A DNA stretch of 64,000 bases from assembly GCF_004348825.1 (NCBI RefSeq), contig NZ_SMJU01000002.1, positions 434,001 through 498,000 of the forward strand, read 5' to 3'. The translations under genes and the position numbers were made by a program. The notes under the pieces are model-generated. The model made no database searches, was not told where the DNA came from, and was given only the letters and a program-made list of their open reading frames with translations. Shown here piece by piece: positions 1 to 10,200 of the stretch. The stretch's first letter is position 1, and each line of letters starts with the position of its first letter. Origin of the DNA: Arundinibacter roseus. Its GTDB lineage: Bacteria > Bacteroidota > Bacteroidia > Cytophagales > Spirosomataceae.

Positions 1-551
1 TAGAGTTGCCTTTACCAAATCCTGCCTGGACGTTTCAGCAGGAAATGGGCTATGGACATTCAGCCTTTAATCTCTGGTACAGCGAGCGGCTCGAAAACCC
101 CAACCGCGAAACGTGGCGATTTCGGTCGCAGCTACGGTACTATTTTCGGAAACGCAATCAGCAAAGTCCTTACCTGGCTGCTGAATTTTTATTCAAGAAA
201 AATAGTCGGGAAAAACTGGAAAGTATTGGAATGGATTGTACGGGCGAGTTTTTTAATCGTCAATGTGCCTATTTCCAAAACCGAACGACGCACCTGGGGC
301 GTTTTGTAAATGCATTTCATTTAAAATGGGGCTGGCAATTTTATTTGTCTGAGCGCTGGTCCATGGATATGTACGCCGGTGCTGGTTTACGTGGCCTTAA
401 AGTCAAATACCTCAGCCCCAACGTAGATGATCAGCCGTTTCGGGATAACAATTTTTTTGATGTCCGAACCGACGAACCCGGTGCTTACGGGCCGTTTCCC
501 AGCCTTTCCATGGGTTTACATCTTTCATATAGCCTTTCAAAAAATAAGTAG
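1..551 (+). CDS. Outer membrane protein, DUF3575-like (5' truncated)
   Basis: The reading frame is open to the left edge, so the gene starts outside the window; the first possible in-window start (TTG at 6) is probably internal. The visible 181 residues are rich in aromatic residues and alternate polar and apolar positions. Near the end are a stretch like MDMYAGAGLRG and a closing SMGLHLSYSLS strand, typical of small Bacteroidota outer membrane beta-barrels of the DUF3575 type. The signal peptide would lie in the missing part. Its role is unknown. The next gene is on the same strand but not close enough to argue for an operon. Confidence 0.55.
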   Translation, partial: ELPLPNPAWTFQQEMGYGHSAFNLWYSERLENPNRETWRFRSQLRYYFRKRNQQSPYLAAEFLFKKNSREKLESIGMDCTGEFFNRQCAYFQNRTTHLGRFVNAFHLKWGWQFYLSERWSMDMYAGAGLRGLKVKYLSPNVDDQPFRDNNFFDVRTDEPGAYGPFPSLSMGLHLSYSLSKNK

Positions 552-739
552 TCTTCACCTTTGTACGTCAAATCCTGATTCTTCCGAAGGATTGTATTTT
601 GTGAATATAACTTTGTGTTAAACGTTGGTCAGTAACAGTCAGTAGTTTTTGAAACTGCTTTCCTTTGCTTATCCAAAAGTTGCCTGCGGCAGCTATATTC
701 ATTGTTTATTCCTGTCTTTATTTACAACCTGCGTCTATC

Positions 740-1687
740 GTGCGATCTTACCTCTACACGCTTTCCATCATTTTGGCGGCTACACTCGCCATGTTTTTTC
801 CGGAGCCATTCACAAGAATTGGTGGTTTTGAATTGAAAAATCTAATTGTACCTCTCCTCATGATTATCATGTTTGGCATGGGTACAACGATGGGACTGAA
901 AGATTTTGAAGGCATAGTAAAAGCCCCACGCAGCGTTTTTATCGGATTGTTTTGCCAGTTTACCATTATGCCCGTAGTTGGGTACACCCTTGCCATGTCA
1001 TTTGACTTTCCACCGGAAGTCGCCGCCGGGGTTATTTTAGTAGGTAGCTCCCCCAGTGGATTGGCCTCCAACGTAATGTCTTACATTGCCAAGGCCAACG
1101 TAGCACTTTCGCTCACGATCACCGCCGTGGCAACGCTGCTCGCACCGCTCATTACGCCCGCTCTCATGAAATGGCTGGCCGGAACTTTCGTAGAAGTTGA
1201 TTTTATTAAGATGATGATTGACATTTTGAAAATGATCATCTTGCCTATCGGACTAGGCTTGATTGTCAATTATATTTTCCGAAAACAAACCGTTTGGCTC
1301 AATCGCTACATGCCTTTGGTGTCTATGGTTGGAATTGCCCTCATTATATGTATCATCACCGCAGCGGGGCGTGAAAGCCTGCTCACAATCGGGCTGGCTT
1401 TGGTAGCCTGTACGCTCATTCACAATTTGTTAGGCTACACGTTTGGCTACGGACTGGCAAGAATGTTCCGGCTGCCGGAGCAGGATTGCCGGACTATTGC
1501 CCTGGAAGTTGGTTTGCAAAATGGCGGATTGGCATCCGGGCTCGCCCTTCAAATGGGAAAAGTAGCTACGGTAGGGCTTGCCCCCGCACTTTTTGGCCCC
1601 ATCATGAACATTACCGGATCGCTTTTGGCTAGTTTTTGGAGTAAAAATAAACCTCAGGATAAGGTTGTTGAGGAAAAGAGCCATTGA
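740..1687 (+). CDS. Bile acid:sodium symporter (BASS) family transporter
   Basis: This is a polytopic inner membrane protein of the BASS family, which couples sodium import to uptake of organic acids such as bile acids, pyruvate or pantoate; the substrate here is unknown. Family signs are the GMGTTMGLKDF stretch after the second helix, the VGSSPSGLASNVMSYIAKAN motif around the crossed helices, and EVGLQNGGLA in the second half. I prefer the GTG start at 740, which begins at the usual first helix. A TTG at 665 would add 25 residues with an extra hydrophobic stretch. The gene ends at a strong bidirectional hairpin shared with the convergent aldolase gene. Confidence 0.85.
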   Translation: MRSYLYTLSIILAATLAMFFPEPFTRIGGFELKNLIVPLLMIIMFGMGTTMGLKDFEGIVKAPRSVFIGLFCQFTIMPVVGYTLAMSFDFPPEVAAGVILVGSSPSGLASNVMSYIAKANVALSLTITAVATLLAPLITPALMKWLAGTFVEVDFIKMMIDILKMIILPIGLGLIVNYIFRKQTVWLNRYMPLVSMVGIALIICIITAAGRESLLTIGLALVACTLIHNLLGYTFGYGLARMFRLPEQDCRTIALEVGLQNGGLASGLALQMGKVATVGLAPALFGPIMNITGSLLASFWSKNKPQDKVVEEKSH

Positions 1688-1707
1688 TCAAAAATTAGAA
1701 AAATAAT

Positions 1708-1765
1708 AAAAAAAGTCACGGCCAACGCAAGCAGAATGTTTGACTGACCGTGACTTTTTTTTATT
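1708..1765. terminator. Bidirectional terminator between BASS transporter and fbaA
   Basis: A perfect inverted repeat, AAAAAAGTCACGG (1709-1721) and CCGTGACTTTTTT (1748-1760), is flanked by A and T runs. It therefore reads as an intrinsic terminator on both strands and serves the two convergent genes. Confidence 0.85.
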
Positions 1766-1789
1766 TAAACAAATCCTGAATTACAGGAT

Positions 1790-2869
1790 TCAGGCAAGGC
1801 GATTGATGCAATTGAGGTCTTCAAAAGCAACTTTCAAACGGCTAACCATTGTTTCTTCACCTTTGCGTAGCCATACGCGTGGGTCATAGTATTTTTTGTT
1901 GGGAGAATCGCTGCCTTCGGGGTTTCCGAGCTGCGTTTGCAGGTATCCTTCTTTGGCTTTGTAATAGGCAAGAATACCTTCCCAGGTAGACCACTGCATG
2001 TCGGTGTCGATGTTCATTTTGATGGCACCGTATTCGATTGCTTCCCGGATTTCCTCACGCGTAGAGCCTGATCCTCCGTGGAATACAAAATTCACAGGTA
2101 GCGGACCGGTCCCAAATTTCTCAACAATATAATTTTGAGAATTAAGCAGGATTTTCGGTTCGAGCTTCACATTGCCGGGCTTGTATACTCCATGAACATT
2201 TCCAAAAGCGGCTGCAATGGTAAAGTTCGGTGAGATTTTCAGCAATTCTTCGTAGGCATGTGCCACTTCGTTTGGCTGTGTATAAAGTTTTGAGCTATCT
2301 ACGTCGGTATTATCCACACCATCCTCTTCTCCACCCGTTACGCCCAATTCTATTTCGATGGTCATGCCCATTTTGGCCATGCGCTCAAAATACTTGCAGC
2401 AGATTTCGATGTTTTCTTCCAGAGGCTCTTCCGACAAATCCAGCATGTGCGAGCTGTACAGTGGCTTGCCATATTGGTCAAAGTGGCGCTCTCCGGCTTC
2501 AAGAAGGCCGTCGATCCAGGGCAGAAGTTTTTTAGCACAGTGGTCGGTGTGCAAAATAACCGGTACTCCGTATAATTCCGCCATTTGATGCACGTGCATC
2601 GCGCCCGAGATTCCTCCGGCAATAGCAGCTTTTTGGTTTTCGTTGGAAAGGCTTTTGCCCGCGTAAAATATGGCTCCTCCGTTGGAAAACTGAATGATTA
2701 CCGGACTATTGACCGCACGAGCGGTTTCAAGAACAGCATTCACTGAGTTGGTACCTACCACGTTAACTGCCGGAAGGGCATAGTTATTTTGGTTGGCATG
2801 ATGGAAGATTTCACTTACTCCCTCACCGGTTACTACACCCGGTTTGAAGCGCATCATAGTTTCACTCAT
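1790..2869 (-). CDS. fbaA: Class II fructose-1,6-bisphosphate aldolase
   Basis: This zinc enzyme reversibly splits fructose 1,6-bisphosphate into glyceraldehyde 3-phosphate and dihydroxyacetone phosphate in glycolysis and gluconeogenesis. The protein is 359 residues, the same length as E. coli FbaA (class IIA). The key residues fall at matching positions: catalytic D109, and the metal ligands H110 (LHTDH), E174, H226 (NVHG) and H264 (FHGGSGS). The NIDTD phosphate-binding loop is at 286-290. All catalytic residues are present, so it should be active. It is transcribed alone and ends at the hairpin at 1708-1765. The start ATG at 2869 is the only sensible one; MM at residues 5-6 would be a minor alternative. 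Confidence 0.97.
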   Translation of the reverse strand: MSETMMRFKPGVVTGEGVSEIFHHANQNNYALPAVNVVGTNSVNAVLETARAVNSPVIIQFSNGGAIFYAGKSLSNENQKAAIAGGISGAMHVHQMAELYGVPVILHTDHCAKKLLPWIDGLLEAGERHFDQYGKPLYSSHMLDLSEEPLEENIEICCKYFERMAKMGMTIEIELGVTGGEEDGVDNTDVDSSKLYTQPNEVAHAYEELLKISPNFTIAAAFGNVHGVYKPGNVKLEPKILLNSQNYIVEKFGTGPLPVNFVFHGGSGSTREEIREAIEYGAIKMNIDTDMQWSTWEGILAYYKAKEGYLQTQLGNPEGSDSPNKKYYDPRVWLRKGEETMVSRLKVAFEDLNCINRLA

Positions 2870-3024
2870 GGTTTTAAGGATTATATCAAGAAATTGTATA
2901 CGGTATTTGGTATTTCAAATACAAGACTACTATTAAATTGCAAGTTAGTTAAATTTACCAAAATATGCGGTAGAAACCGCATCGGGAAATGCGCAGGAAA
3001 GGTGTCTCTTTGGCCTAAACCATT

Positions 3025-3032
3025 TACCTTTG
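3025..3032 (+). promoter_or_regulatory. Promoter -7 element before the 79-aa membrane protein
   Basis: TACCTTTG matches the Bacteroidota -7 consensus TAnnTTTG and lies 60 bases before the ATG at 3093. The -33 element is not clear. It should drive the two-gene unit of the small membrane protein and the CBS-domain protein. Confidence 0.5.
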
Positions 3033-3092
3033 GCAGCTGAAATTTTTAGAATATAGTTTGAAAATTACCAGTCTACCACTGAATTATAAGCG

Positions 3093-3332
3093 ATGAATTC
3101 CAAATTAGTAAAAACAATACTACTTGCAGCAACTATCGGATTTTTTATCCTTTGGGTTCTTGAATGGCGACGTACCGATTTGAGCAACAGCTATTGGTTG
3201 CTCATGCTCAGCTTAACCTTACTATTGGGCCATCAGTATTATCGCTTGAAAATAATTGAAAAACCAGCTTCCAAGCCATCGGCCAAGCCAGTACAAAAAG
3301 GCCGAACCTTACCCAAACAAAAATCCAGATGA
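3093..3332 (+). CDS. Small two-helix membrane protein, function unknown
   Basis: A 79-residue protein with two predicted membrane segments, roughly residues 7-24 and 34-48, and a basic lysine/proline-rich tail (PSAKPVQKGR) likely facing the cytoplasm. I do not recognise a family. Its stop overlaps the start of the following CBS-domain membrane protein (ATGA at 3329-3332), which suggests translational coupling and a shared role. The clean reading frame, the -7 element at 3025 and the overlap support it as a real gene. Confidence 0.7.
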   Translation: MNSKLVKTILLAATIGFFILWVLEWRRTDLSNSYWLLMLSLTLLLGHQYYRLKIIEKPASKPSAKPVQKGRTLPKQKSR

Positions 3333-4513
3333 ACGTTTTATATCCGACTCTCGCAGTAGTTTTTTTCTTTTTTGCCGGTTATTTCGGGGCTGTACGAGCG
3401 ATTCTGCTCGATTTGCCCGCCATGATATTTTCCTCCGGCGATGATTCTGTCAGGCTTCCTGAACAGGTTGCTTACTGGCGGCGTATCCTTCGAATGGCTC
3501 GGTTGCTGATTGTTGCTTTTGGTAGTTTTTATCTGGTTATGACCTGGTTTACTTATCTTCCAAATCTTTCAGAACCCTGGCACCTGGCGCTGCTTTTTTT
3601 AGTAGCCATCCTTCTCTGGATCAGTAGCTATATGAGTTGGTTGCAGATTGGTCGGTTGTTTCCGGCAGTAGTTTCTTTGAAGGCGTTTCCCGTGCGCTTG
3701 GCCGAGTGGGGCATGACGCCCGTGTATTGGGTTCTCGAACCATTCATGAATCACGCCTCTGCTGAGTCCCGGGCGCATGGTTTTGGGCGAGAAGAATCTG
3801 CTTCGGCCGATGATACCGAAAACGAAGATCATCGCATGGAGGAACGTATGTTTATTAATGCGCTGGATTTTAAGGATGTTCGGATCAGAGATTGCATGAT
3901 TCCCAGAACGGAAATCACGGCCGTGGCTTTGGAAGATACCATCGAAGATCTTCGACAGGCGTTTATTAGTAGCGGGCATTCCAAAATTGTGGTGTACCGA
4001 GATTCGATTGATGAAGTAGTTGGCTACTGTCATTCGCTGGCTCTGTTTCGTAAACCCAAAGAAATTGCCAACATCATCACCCCAATATTAATTGTTCCGG
4101 AAGCAATGCCTGCTAGTGACCTGATGCTGAGATTTCTGGAAGAGCGGAAAAGTCTTGCTTTGGTAGTCGATGAGTTTGGCGGAACCTCAGGCCTCGTAAG
4201 CGTGGAAGATGTAGTCGAGCAGATTTTTGGAGAGATTCAGGATGAATATGATACCACCGAAGACTGGACCGAACGAAGCGTGGATGAGCATACCTATATT
4301 TTTAGTGCCCGCCACGAAGTAGATTATCTCAATGAAAAATATGACTGGAAGTTTCCAGAAGGAGACTACGATACACTGGCCGGAATGTTGATTCATGTTC
4401 ACGGCGATTTACCCAAAGTAAATGATGACATACGGGTCGCACCCTATACATTCACGATTATTTCCATGCAGGATACCCGAATTGAGCTGGTCAGAATGAC
4501 AATGGATCATTAA
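3329..4513 (+). CDS. CNNM/CorC-type membrane protein with CBS pair
   Basis: This belongs to the hemolysin-C/CorC/CNNM group, which includes magnesium efflux proteins and, in Bacteroidota, GldE. The first 130 or so residues form about four membrane helices corresponding to a divergent DUF21 domain. Two CBS repeats follow at about 190-300, starting at the conserved RDCMIPRTEI motif and ending with the FGGTSGLVSVEDVVEQI signature. A CorC/HlyC-associated domain (about 315-390) closes the protein, including the DYDTLAGMLI stretch. Substrate and exact role cannot be read from sequence. The gene overlaps its small upstream neighbour by four bases and ends only eight bases from the convergent UbiA-like gene. 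Confidence 0.85.
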   Translation: MNVLYPTLAVVFFFFAGYFGAVRAILLDLPAMIFSSGDDSVRLPEQVAYWRRILRMARLLIVAFGSFYLVMTWFTYLPNLSEPWHLALLFLVAILLWISSYMSWLQIGRLFPAVVSLKAFPVRLAEWGMTPVYWVLEPFMNHASAESRAHGFGREESASADDTENEDHRMEERMFINALDFKDVRIRDCMIPRTEITAVALEDTIEDLRQAFISSGHSKIVVYRDSIDEVVGYCHSLALFRKPKEIANIITPILIVPEAMPASDLMLRFLEERKSLALVVDEFGGTSGLVSVEDVVEQIFGEIQDEYDTTEDWTERSVDEHTYIFSARHEVDYLNEKYDWKFPEGDYDTLAGMLIHVHGDLPKVNDDIRVAPYTFTIISMQDTRIELVRMTMDH

Positions 4514-4521
4514 TTCATTTT

Positions 4522-5370
4522 CTACAATACCAATAAAGGAAGCGCAAAAACCAGCTCTCCCGCAATTCGGAAGCGTTCATTAAGCACACCTTTTTCCGGA
4601 TTTTTCATCATCCAGTAGTGGGCTGCCGTTATTGCGATAAGGATAAGGGAAAGCCGTTGCGCATAACGAAATTCAGAATAAAAGCAGACTGCAAGGCACA
4701 TAACAACCGTTAACAGGCTGATTGCCTGAATGATTTGGAGAGTACGTGGTCTTTTGAGCCAACGCGCAAGGTTGAACACTTCCCGGTAACGCAGCGCTTC
4801 AAAATGTGAAAAGAGCAATAAACTCTGGAAGGTAAGCATAAAAAAAACGAGACCCAGCACCATACTTTCCCAGGAAACATCACGCCCCAAAAACCAGGTA
4901 CTTCCCCACACACCGCCCGCATAAATCAGAGAGGTAATGGGTTCTTTTACTGCCTGTCGATTACTTTTTTCGGGAATTCGTGACACCAGCCAAAGATAAA
5001 ATGCTACGAAAATCAGCATACCAAATCCGAAAAACCAAAGTTCGCGCGGCGTAAACCATACCAGTAGCGCAGCTAAACCGATTGCTCCGGCAGTAAGGCG
5101 CCAAATAAGGGCCTGATGCAGCCGAATAAAGGAATGTCGTTGGGTACGAGGCGGCGAAGGGCGTTGGTTATCTAAAAGATGATCCAGTGTATAAATGCCT
5201 AAAACTACAAGGCCCAATAGTATGATTACCAGATAGTTAACAGGCGTTTGGTCATCCGGCAGGCGACTTGCCGCAAGGTGCGATACTACCGCCCCTGCTA
5301 CAATATCCAGGCTAAGCCAATGAAGATGAATAGGTTTAAATCGGTAGGGTACAGCAGCAGAATCTTCCAT
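4522..5370 (-). CDS. UbiA-like integral membrane protein
   Basis: A 282-residue protein with about eight hydrophobic helices. A YTLDHLLDNQR stretch after the second helix (about 60-70) resembles the first aspartate-rich motif of UbiA-type prenyltransferases, which attach isoprenoid chains to aromatic or other acceptors. The usual NDxxDxxxD pattern is not complete, however, and the second aspartate motif is not obvious. I therefore call it UbiA-like rather than a prenyltransferase. It starts three bases after the stop of the upstream MOSC protein gene, so the two are almost surely cotranscribed. The product or substrate is unknown. Confidence 0.6.
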   Translation of the reverse strand: MEDSAAVPYRFKPIHLHWLSLDIVAGAVVSHLAASRLPDDQTPVNYLVIILLGLVVLGIYTLDHLLDNQRPSPPRTQRHSFIRLHQALIWRLTAGAIGLAALLVWFTPRELWFFGFGMLIFVAFYLWLVSRIPEKSNRQAVKEPITSLIYAGGVWGSTWFLGRDVSWESMVLGLVFFMLTFQSLLLFSHFEALRYREVFNLARWLKRPRTLQIIQAISLLTVVMCLAVCFYSEFRYAQRLSLILIAITAAHYWMMKNPEKGVLNERFRIAGELVFALPLLVL

Positions 5371-5373
5371 AAA

Positions 5374-6168
5374 CTAGCTAAAACGTAGCGTATCACCCAC
5401 GGCCAATTGGCCCGGCAAAGGCAGCAGATTTTGTCCAAAAAGTATTTTATTTCCTTGCTTTCTAAACGTAGCCAATGTTTTCAAAGGCTCACTTCCGGTT
5501 TCTCCCGTGAGCGGATCAACCGTCGTAAGTACACAACGGGCACAGGGTTTTACAACTAAAAACTCCGCCGTGCCGATGCGAACATTCGTCCAGCTATCTT
5601 CGGCAAATGGCTCAGAACCTGTTATTACCAAATTGGGCCGAAAGCGTTTCATTGATACAGGTTCTTCCAGTTTCGCATTCAGCGTGTCAAGCGACGATTG
5701 GCCGATAAGAAGCACCGGGTATCCATCCGCAAAGCTTACGGTTTCGTTGTGTTTTGCGTAGCGGGGGTCTACCAATCGCTGACTGGATTCGGGCATCAGG
5801 ACCAGTCGAACGCTTCGGCCAAACCACTCACTCAGTCCACTGTCGAGCTCGTCAGAAACGGACAGGGCGGGGAGTTCATCGTCCCATACGCGAACTTGTA
5901 CCACCTTTTTGCTGACGGGTTGAAATGGCAAAAACAGGCTTTTTTCCGAATGGGAACGATGCGTTAATGAAAAACCTCCCTCAGAAAAAGCAACGTCGAT
6001 CAGAGCCATGGAATGAACCGAGCGCTGCGTGACAAAAACTCCCGATTCATCTACAATCATCCACCGCCGGTCGTAACGAAGACCACGTTCTTCCACCTCG
6101 GACTGAGATATCGAAATTCCTCCCAACGATTTGACGGGATAGATCCAGAGTTCGGAAAGCGTAAGCAT
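5374..6168 (-). CDS. MOSC domain protein (YcbX/mARC-like)
   Basis: A molybdenum-cofactor sulfurase C-terminal (MOSC) protein related to E. coli YcbX and eukaryotic mARC, which reduce N-hydroxylated compounds using a Moco enzyme. The N-terminal beta-barrel domain (about 1-120) begins with the typical LSELWIYPVKSLGG and RGLRYDRRWMIVD motifs. The MOSC domain follows, with the KRFRPNLVI motif near 174-182 and KPCARC at 208-212, where one cysteine is expected to bind molybdenum. No ferredoxin domain is fused, so an external electron donor would be needed. It is 40 bases downstream of tsaD on the same strand. Confidence 0.88.
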   Translation of the reverse strand: MLTLSELWIYPVKSLGGISISQSEVEERGLRYDRRWMIVDESGVFVTQRSVHSMALIDVAFSEGGFSLTHRSHSEKSLFLPFQPVSKKVVQVRVWDDELPALSVSDELDSGLSEWFGRSVRLVLMPESSQRLVDPRYAKHNETVSFADGYPVLLIGQSSLDTLNAKLEEPVSMKRFRPNLVITGSEPFAEDSWTNVRIGTAEFLVVKPCARCVLTTVDPLTGETGSEPLKTLATFRKQGNKILFGQNLLPLPGQLAVGDTLRFS

Positions 6169-6208
6169 AAGATTTGATTTATAGTAATTTATAGGACAAA
6201 AGCCGTTT

Positions 6209-7207
6209 TTACCATTCCATGCGGGCCATAGGGCTTACGGTTTGGTCAGTAAAATCCTGTTGTAGAAATTTGAAATGGGCCACAATGGCAATCATGGCAG
6301 CGTTGTCGGTACAATACTCAAAGGCTGGGATATAGACGTTCCAGTTCAATTGTTTTCCCAGCTCAGTCAGCGAATTCCGCAGGCCCGCATTTGCCGAAAC
6401 TCCACCGGCAATGGCGATTTCACGAATTCCGGTTTCGGAGGCAGCTTTTTTTAACTTTTTTAACAAAATTTTCACAAGCGTGTGCTGAATACTGGCACAG
6501 ATGTCGGGGAGATTCTCCTGAATGAACGCAGGGTTTTGTCGGGTTTGTTTTTGTAAAAAATAAAGAATTGACGTTTTTATTCCACTAAAAGAAAAGTCAA
6601 GTCGGGGGACATCCGGAATCGGGAAGTCGAATGCCAGCGGATTTCCTTCACGTGCATAGCGGTCGATTAAGGGCCCGCCCGGATAGGGCAAATCGAGCAG
6701 TTTGGCCGTTTTGTCAAAAGCTTCACCTACGGCGTCATCGAGCGTTTGGCCAATGATTTCCATATCCAGATAATCCCGTACCAACACCAGTTGCGTATGA
6801 CCGCCGCTGACAGTCAGGCAAATAAAGGGAAAGGCAGGAGCGGGCGCATCTATAAAATGCGCTAAAACGTGTGCCTGCATGTGATTGACCTCAATCAGCG
6901 GAATGTCCAGCCCCAAAGCCATCGATTTGGCGAATGAGGTACCCACGAGCAGGGCACCCAAAAGCCCCGGCCCTTTAGTAAACGCTATGGCTTGCAGATC
7001 TTTTTTCGCTATTTTTGCATCCTGAATCGCTTTGTCGACCACAGGTAACACCAACTGCTGATGCGCTCGCGAAGCCAACTCTGGAACTACTCCGCCGTAG
7101 GTTTGATGAATAAGCTGCGTAGCAACAACATTGGAGCGAATTTTGCCGTTAGAAATGACAGCAGCCGAGGTTTCGTCGCAGGAGGATTCAATGGCTAATA
7201 TAATCAT
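6209..7207 (-). CDS. tsaD: tRNA N6-adenosine threonylcarbamoyltransferase
   Basis: TsaD transfers the threonylcarbamoyl group to A37 of tRNAs reading ANN codons (t6A modification), working with TsaB, TsaE and TsaC. The protein is 332 residues and starts with the family's AIESSCDET. The metal-binding pair is H109 and H113 (NHMQAH), SGGHT is at 134-138 and the metal-binding aspartate is D301 (CTDNAAM). The frame stays open further upstream, but ATG at 7207 matches the conserved family start, and the longer version would run into the divergent tamB gene. A TAnnTTTG element lies just upstream on this strand. Confidence 0.96.
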   Translation of the reverse strand: MIILAIESSCDETSAAVISNGKIRSNVVATQLIHQTYGGVVPELASRAHQQLVLPVVDKAIQDAKIAKKDLQAIAFTKGPGLLGALLVGTSFAKSMALGLDIPLIEVNHMQAHVLAHFIDAPAPAFPFICLTVSGGHTQLVLVRDYLDMEIIGQTLDDAVGEAFDKTAKLLDLPYPGGPLIDRYAREGNPLAFDFPIPDVPRLDFSFSGIKTSILYFLQKQTRQNPAFIQENLPDICASIQHTLVKILLKKLKKAASETGIREIAIAGGVSANAGLRNSLTELGKQLNWNVYIPAFEYCTDNAAMIAIVAHFKFLQQDFTDQTVSPMARMEW

Positions 7208-7228
7208 GCAAATCAGTAAAAATTTGCA

Positions 7229-7236
7229 CAAAAATA
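7229..7236 (-). promoter_or_regulatory. Promoter -7 element for tsaD
   Basis: Read on the minus strand this is TATTTTTG, a full match to TAnnTTTG, ending 22 bases before the tsaD ATG. The space between the divergent tsaD and tamB starts is only 76 bases, so the tamB promoter must lie in the same stretch. Confidence 0.5.
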
Positions 7237-7283
7237 GGTAAATTACTGCAAGATGGGGCAACTTATGCCTTAAAGCTGCATCC

Positions 7284-10200
7284 ATGATCCATATTCTCAA
7301 AAAAGTCGGAAACGCATTTGTATTGCTTATTATCCTGGGACTATATGTACTTGGGGTAGTAAACATTGCCATGCAGGATCCGTCTGTACAAACTTACCTG
7401 ACGCAGAAAGTAGTCCAAAAGCTTTCGAAAGCGATGGGCTATCCGCTGGGAATTGAACGCATAAATGTCAAATGGCTGGATGTGATTTCGCTGGAAGGAG
7501 TTTCTGTGAAAGATAGCCTCAGCCAACCCATGATTGATGTCGGACGCATTGATATAAATTTCAATATCTGGACCATTATTGAAAACTCTTCCCGGGAGAT
7601 TCACCTCGATGAAGTAACTCTTTATCAGCCCAATGTGCGTTTGGTAAAAACGCAAAACGGCTACCTGAACATGGATTATTTCATCAGCCGAATCAATCAA
7701 ATGGTTCAGCCGAGTGATACAACCAACAGCATTCCAAATCAGAATATCCCGTTCACTATCGGCAAAGCAACCCTGACCGATGCTGTTTTTCATTACGACG
7801 ATCCCCGCGAACCTTATACCCGAAGCCCGAGTGTTTTTGATTACTACCATTTTGAATTGCGGGACCTGAACGTGCAGTTGCAGGATTTTCTGGTTTTGGG
7901 TGATACCATTCAGTTCGTGGCGAAGGATCTAACTACTATCGACCGCCAATCCAAACTAAAAGTACACGACCTCGATACACGGTTTATGTACTGTGCCAAA
8001 AAAATAGAGTTAGCTTCGTTAAGTGCCTATATCGGTGGAAGTTATCTGACTAATTACCTGAGTTTTAATTACGATAAGCCATCTGATTTTGGAGATTTTA
8101 ATCAAAAAGTGCGGATGATTGCACATTTTGAGAATAGCCGTATTTTTTCGGACGATTTGGGGCTTTTTCACGAATATCTGCTTACATTAAATGAAACCTG
8201 GCGACTTTCGGGAGATTTTGACGGAGCAGTTGACAATTTTATCGTACGAAACACCGACCTGCGGTTTGGCAAAGGAAGCCGACTTTCGGGTGATTTTGGG
8301 TTTAAAGGTTTGCCCGATTTCTGGTCTACAACCATGAAATTCAACCTTGTAAGTTCCCGCATCGAAACGCAGGACCTGGTGCAGTACTATCCTGAAACGG
8401 ACCTCCACGAAACTTTTGGTAAATTTGGTTTAGTAGAAATTGATGGAACTTTTGCCGGAACTGCCGTTGACTTTGACCTCAAAAGTAACGTCCGGACCGA
8501 AATAGGAAATCTGGCTACCGACATGCTTTTTCATATCAATGATCGGTATACGTCAACCTATAACGGGTTCTTGAAAACGGCAGGGCTAAATATCGGGCTG
8601 CTGTTTGACCGCCCCCAAAGTCTGCAAAAGCTGGATTTTTCCGGTAAAATTGTTGGGAAAGGATTTGATATTACTACGGCTTCTGCCAATTTGGATGCTA
8701 CGGTTACAAGGCTGGGTTTTAATCAGTATGATTATCGGAATATACAGCTTCGCGGAAATTTACAAAAAGCTTATTTTAACGGGCAGGTCAGTTCTGCCGA
8801 CACCAATCTGACATTTAATCTGGATGGAGAAATAGATTTATCTGCTGCCCAGAATACCTTTGATTTGCAGGGGGTTGTCCAAAAGGCTAATCTTATGGCT
8901 CTTGGTTTTTCTGCGGAACCACTGACGCTGCAAACCCAAATCGACGCCCAAATTGAAGGCAATACGGTCGATGAGCTGGTTGGACGTGCGCGCTTCTTAA
9001 ACACCTTTCTGCTTACGCCCCGCAATAGCCGGAATTTAGTGATGGATACTCTCCTGATCACGTCGAGTCAACAACCCAACGAACGCACGATTGAGGTCGG
9101 GACCGAGTTTCTGGACGCTCGCTTTTCCGGTAATTTTGTCATCAGTGAGGCTTTGGAAGACCTCAGCGGTTTATTGCAGGAATATAAACTCTATTTTTGG
9201 GGAAATGAGTCTGCTCGACGAACGTACTATGCCCGAAAAAATAAGGAGCATGTAGATCGAAATTATTCGGTTTTGTATGCAATACAGGGCAAAAATGTCT
9301 CAAAGTTGCTTGATTTCGTTTATCCGGACTTAGCGATTTTTGGCAAAAATCGTGTAGAAGGAATCTTTCGGATGGGCAACACGGCTTTCCTCAGCACAGC
9401 AGCACAGATCGACACGCTCAAAATCGGGACAAATCAGTTTTTGGATGCAGAAGTTGATATAACAACTTCAAAATTTGTACGTAGCGCGGAAGTTCTGGCA
9501 TCCGCCCTGATTACTTCAAAAAATCAAAAAATCAACACCCTGGCTCCTACGGAACGGCTGGATATTGAAGCGATTTGGGATAAAGATCACATTGATTTCA
9601 CAAGCGGGCTGCGACAGACCAACAGCGCTAATCGGGCAAATCTCAACGGAGAAGTCAGGTTTTTGGCCAATGGATTCAGTTTAAGGCTCAATCGATCAAA
9701 TTTGTTTTTGCTGGATGAGGTGTGGAATGTAAATCCAACGAATCTGATTACGATCAGCGGCAAACGCACCGAATTTAGCAACCTTTCTCTGCAAAGTGGA
9801 AAGCAGCGAATTTCCCTCAATGGAGAAATGAATAATGATTCGACCCGAAATCTGAACTTTGAAATACGAAATTTCCGACTTTCTACGCTTAATCCTGTGT
9901 TTGAAACTCAGTTGGGCGGTATCATGGACGGAACAGCGGAGTTGCATGATATGTTCAATTACAGTGAGTTAAGCAGCGATTTTAAAGTAGAAGGTCTAAG
10001 TTACGAGAACTACGAACTGGGAAATTTTTCGGGTAGCGGCGAGTGGGATCAACTTCTTGGTCAGTTTTCGATTGATGCCCACTTGGAGAAGAATCTCAGC
10101 CGGGTGTTTACTCTTTCCGGCAACTATGATCCCAATCGACGCGAAAATTCCCTGAATCTGAAAGCTGATTTTAATGGAACTTCCCTTAAAATTATTGAGC

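Noticed and set aside
3599-4033. 144-residue antisense frame in the CBS-domain gene
   Set aside because: No recognisable domain; the sense frame carries DUF21-like, CBS and CorC motifs.
7208-7372. Longer N-terminus for tsaD, overlapping tamB
   Set aside because: The family start AIESSCDET begins at ATG 7207; the extension would overlap the divergent tamB gene and cover the promoter element.
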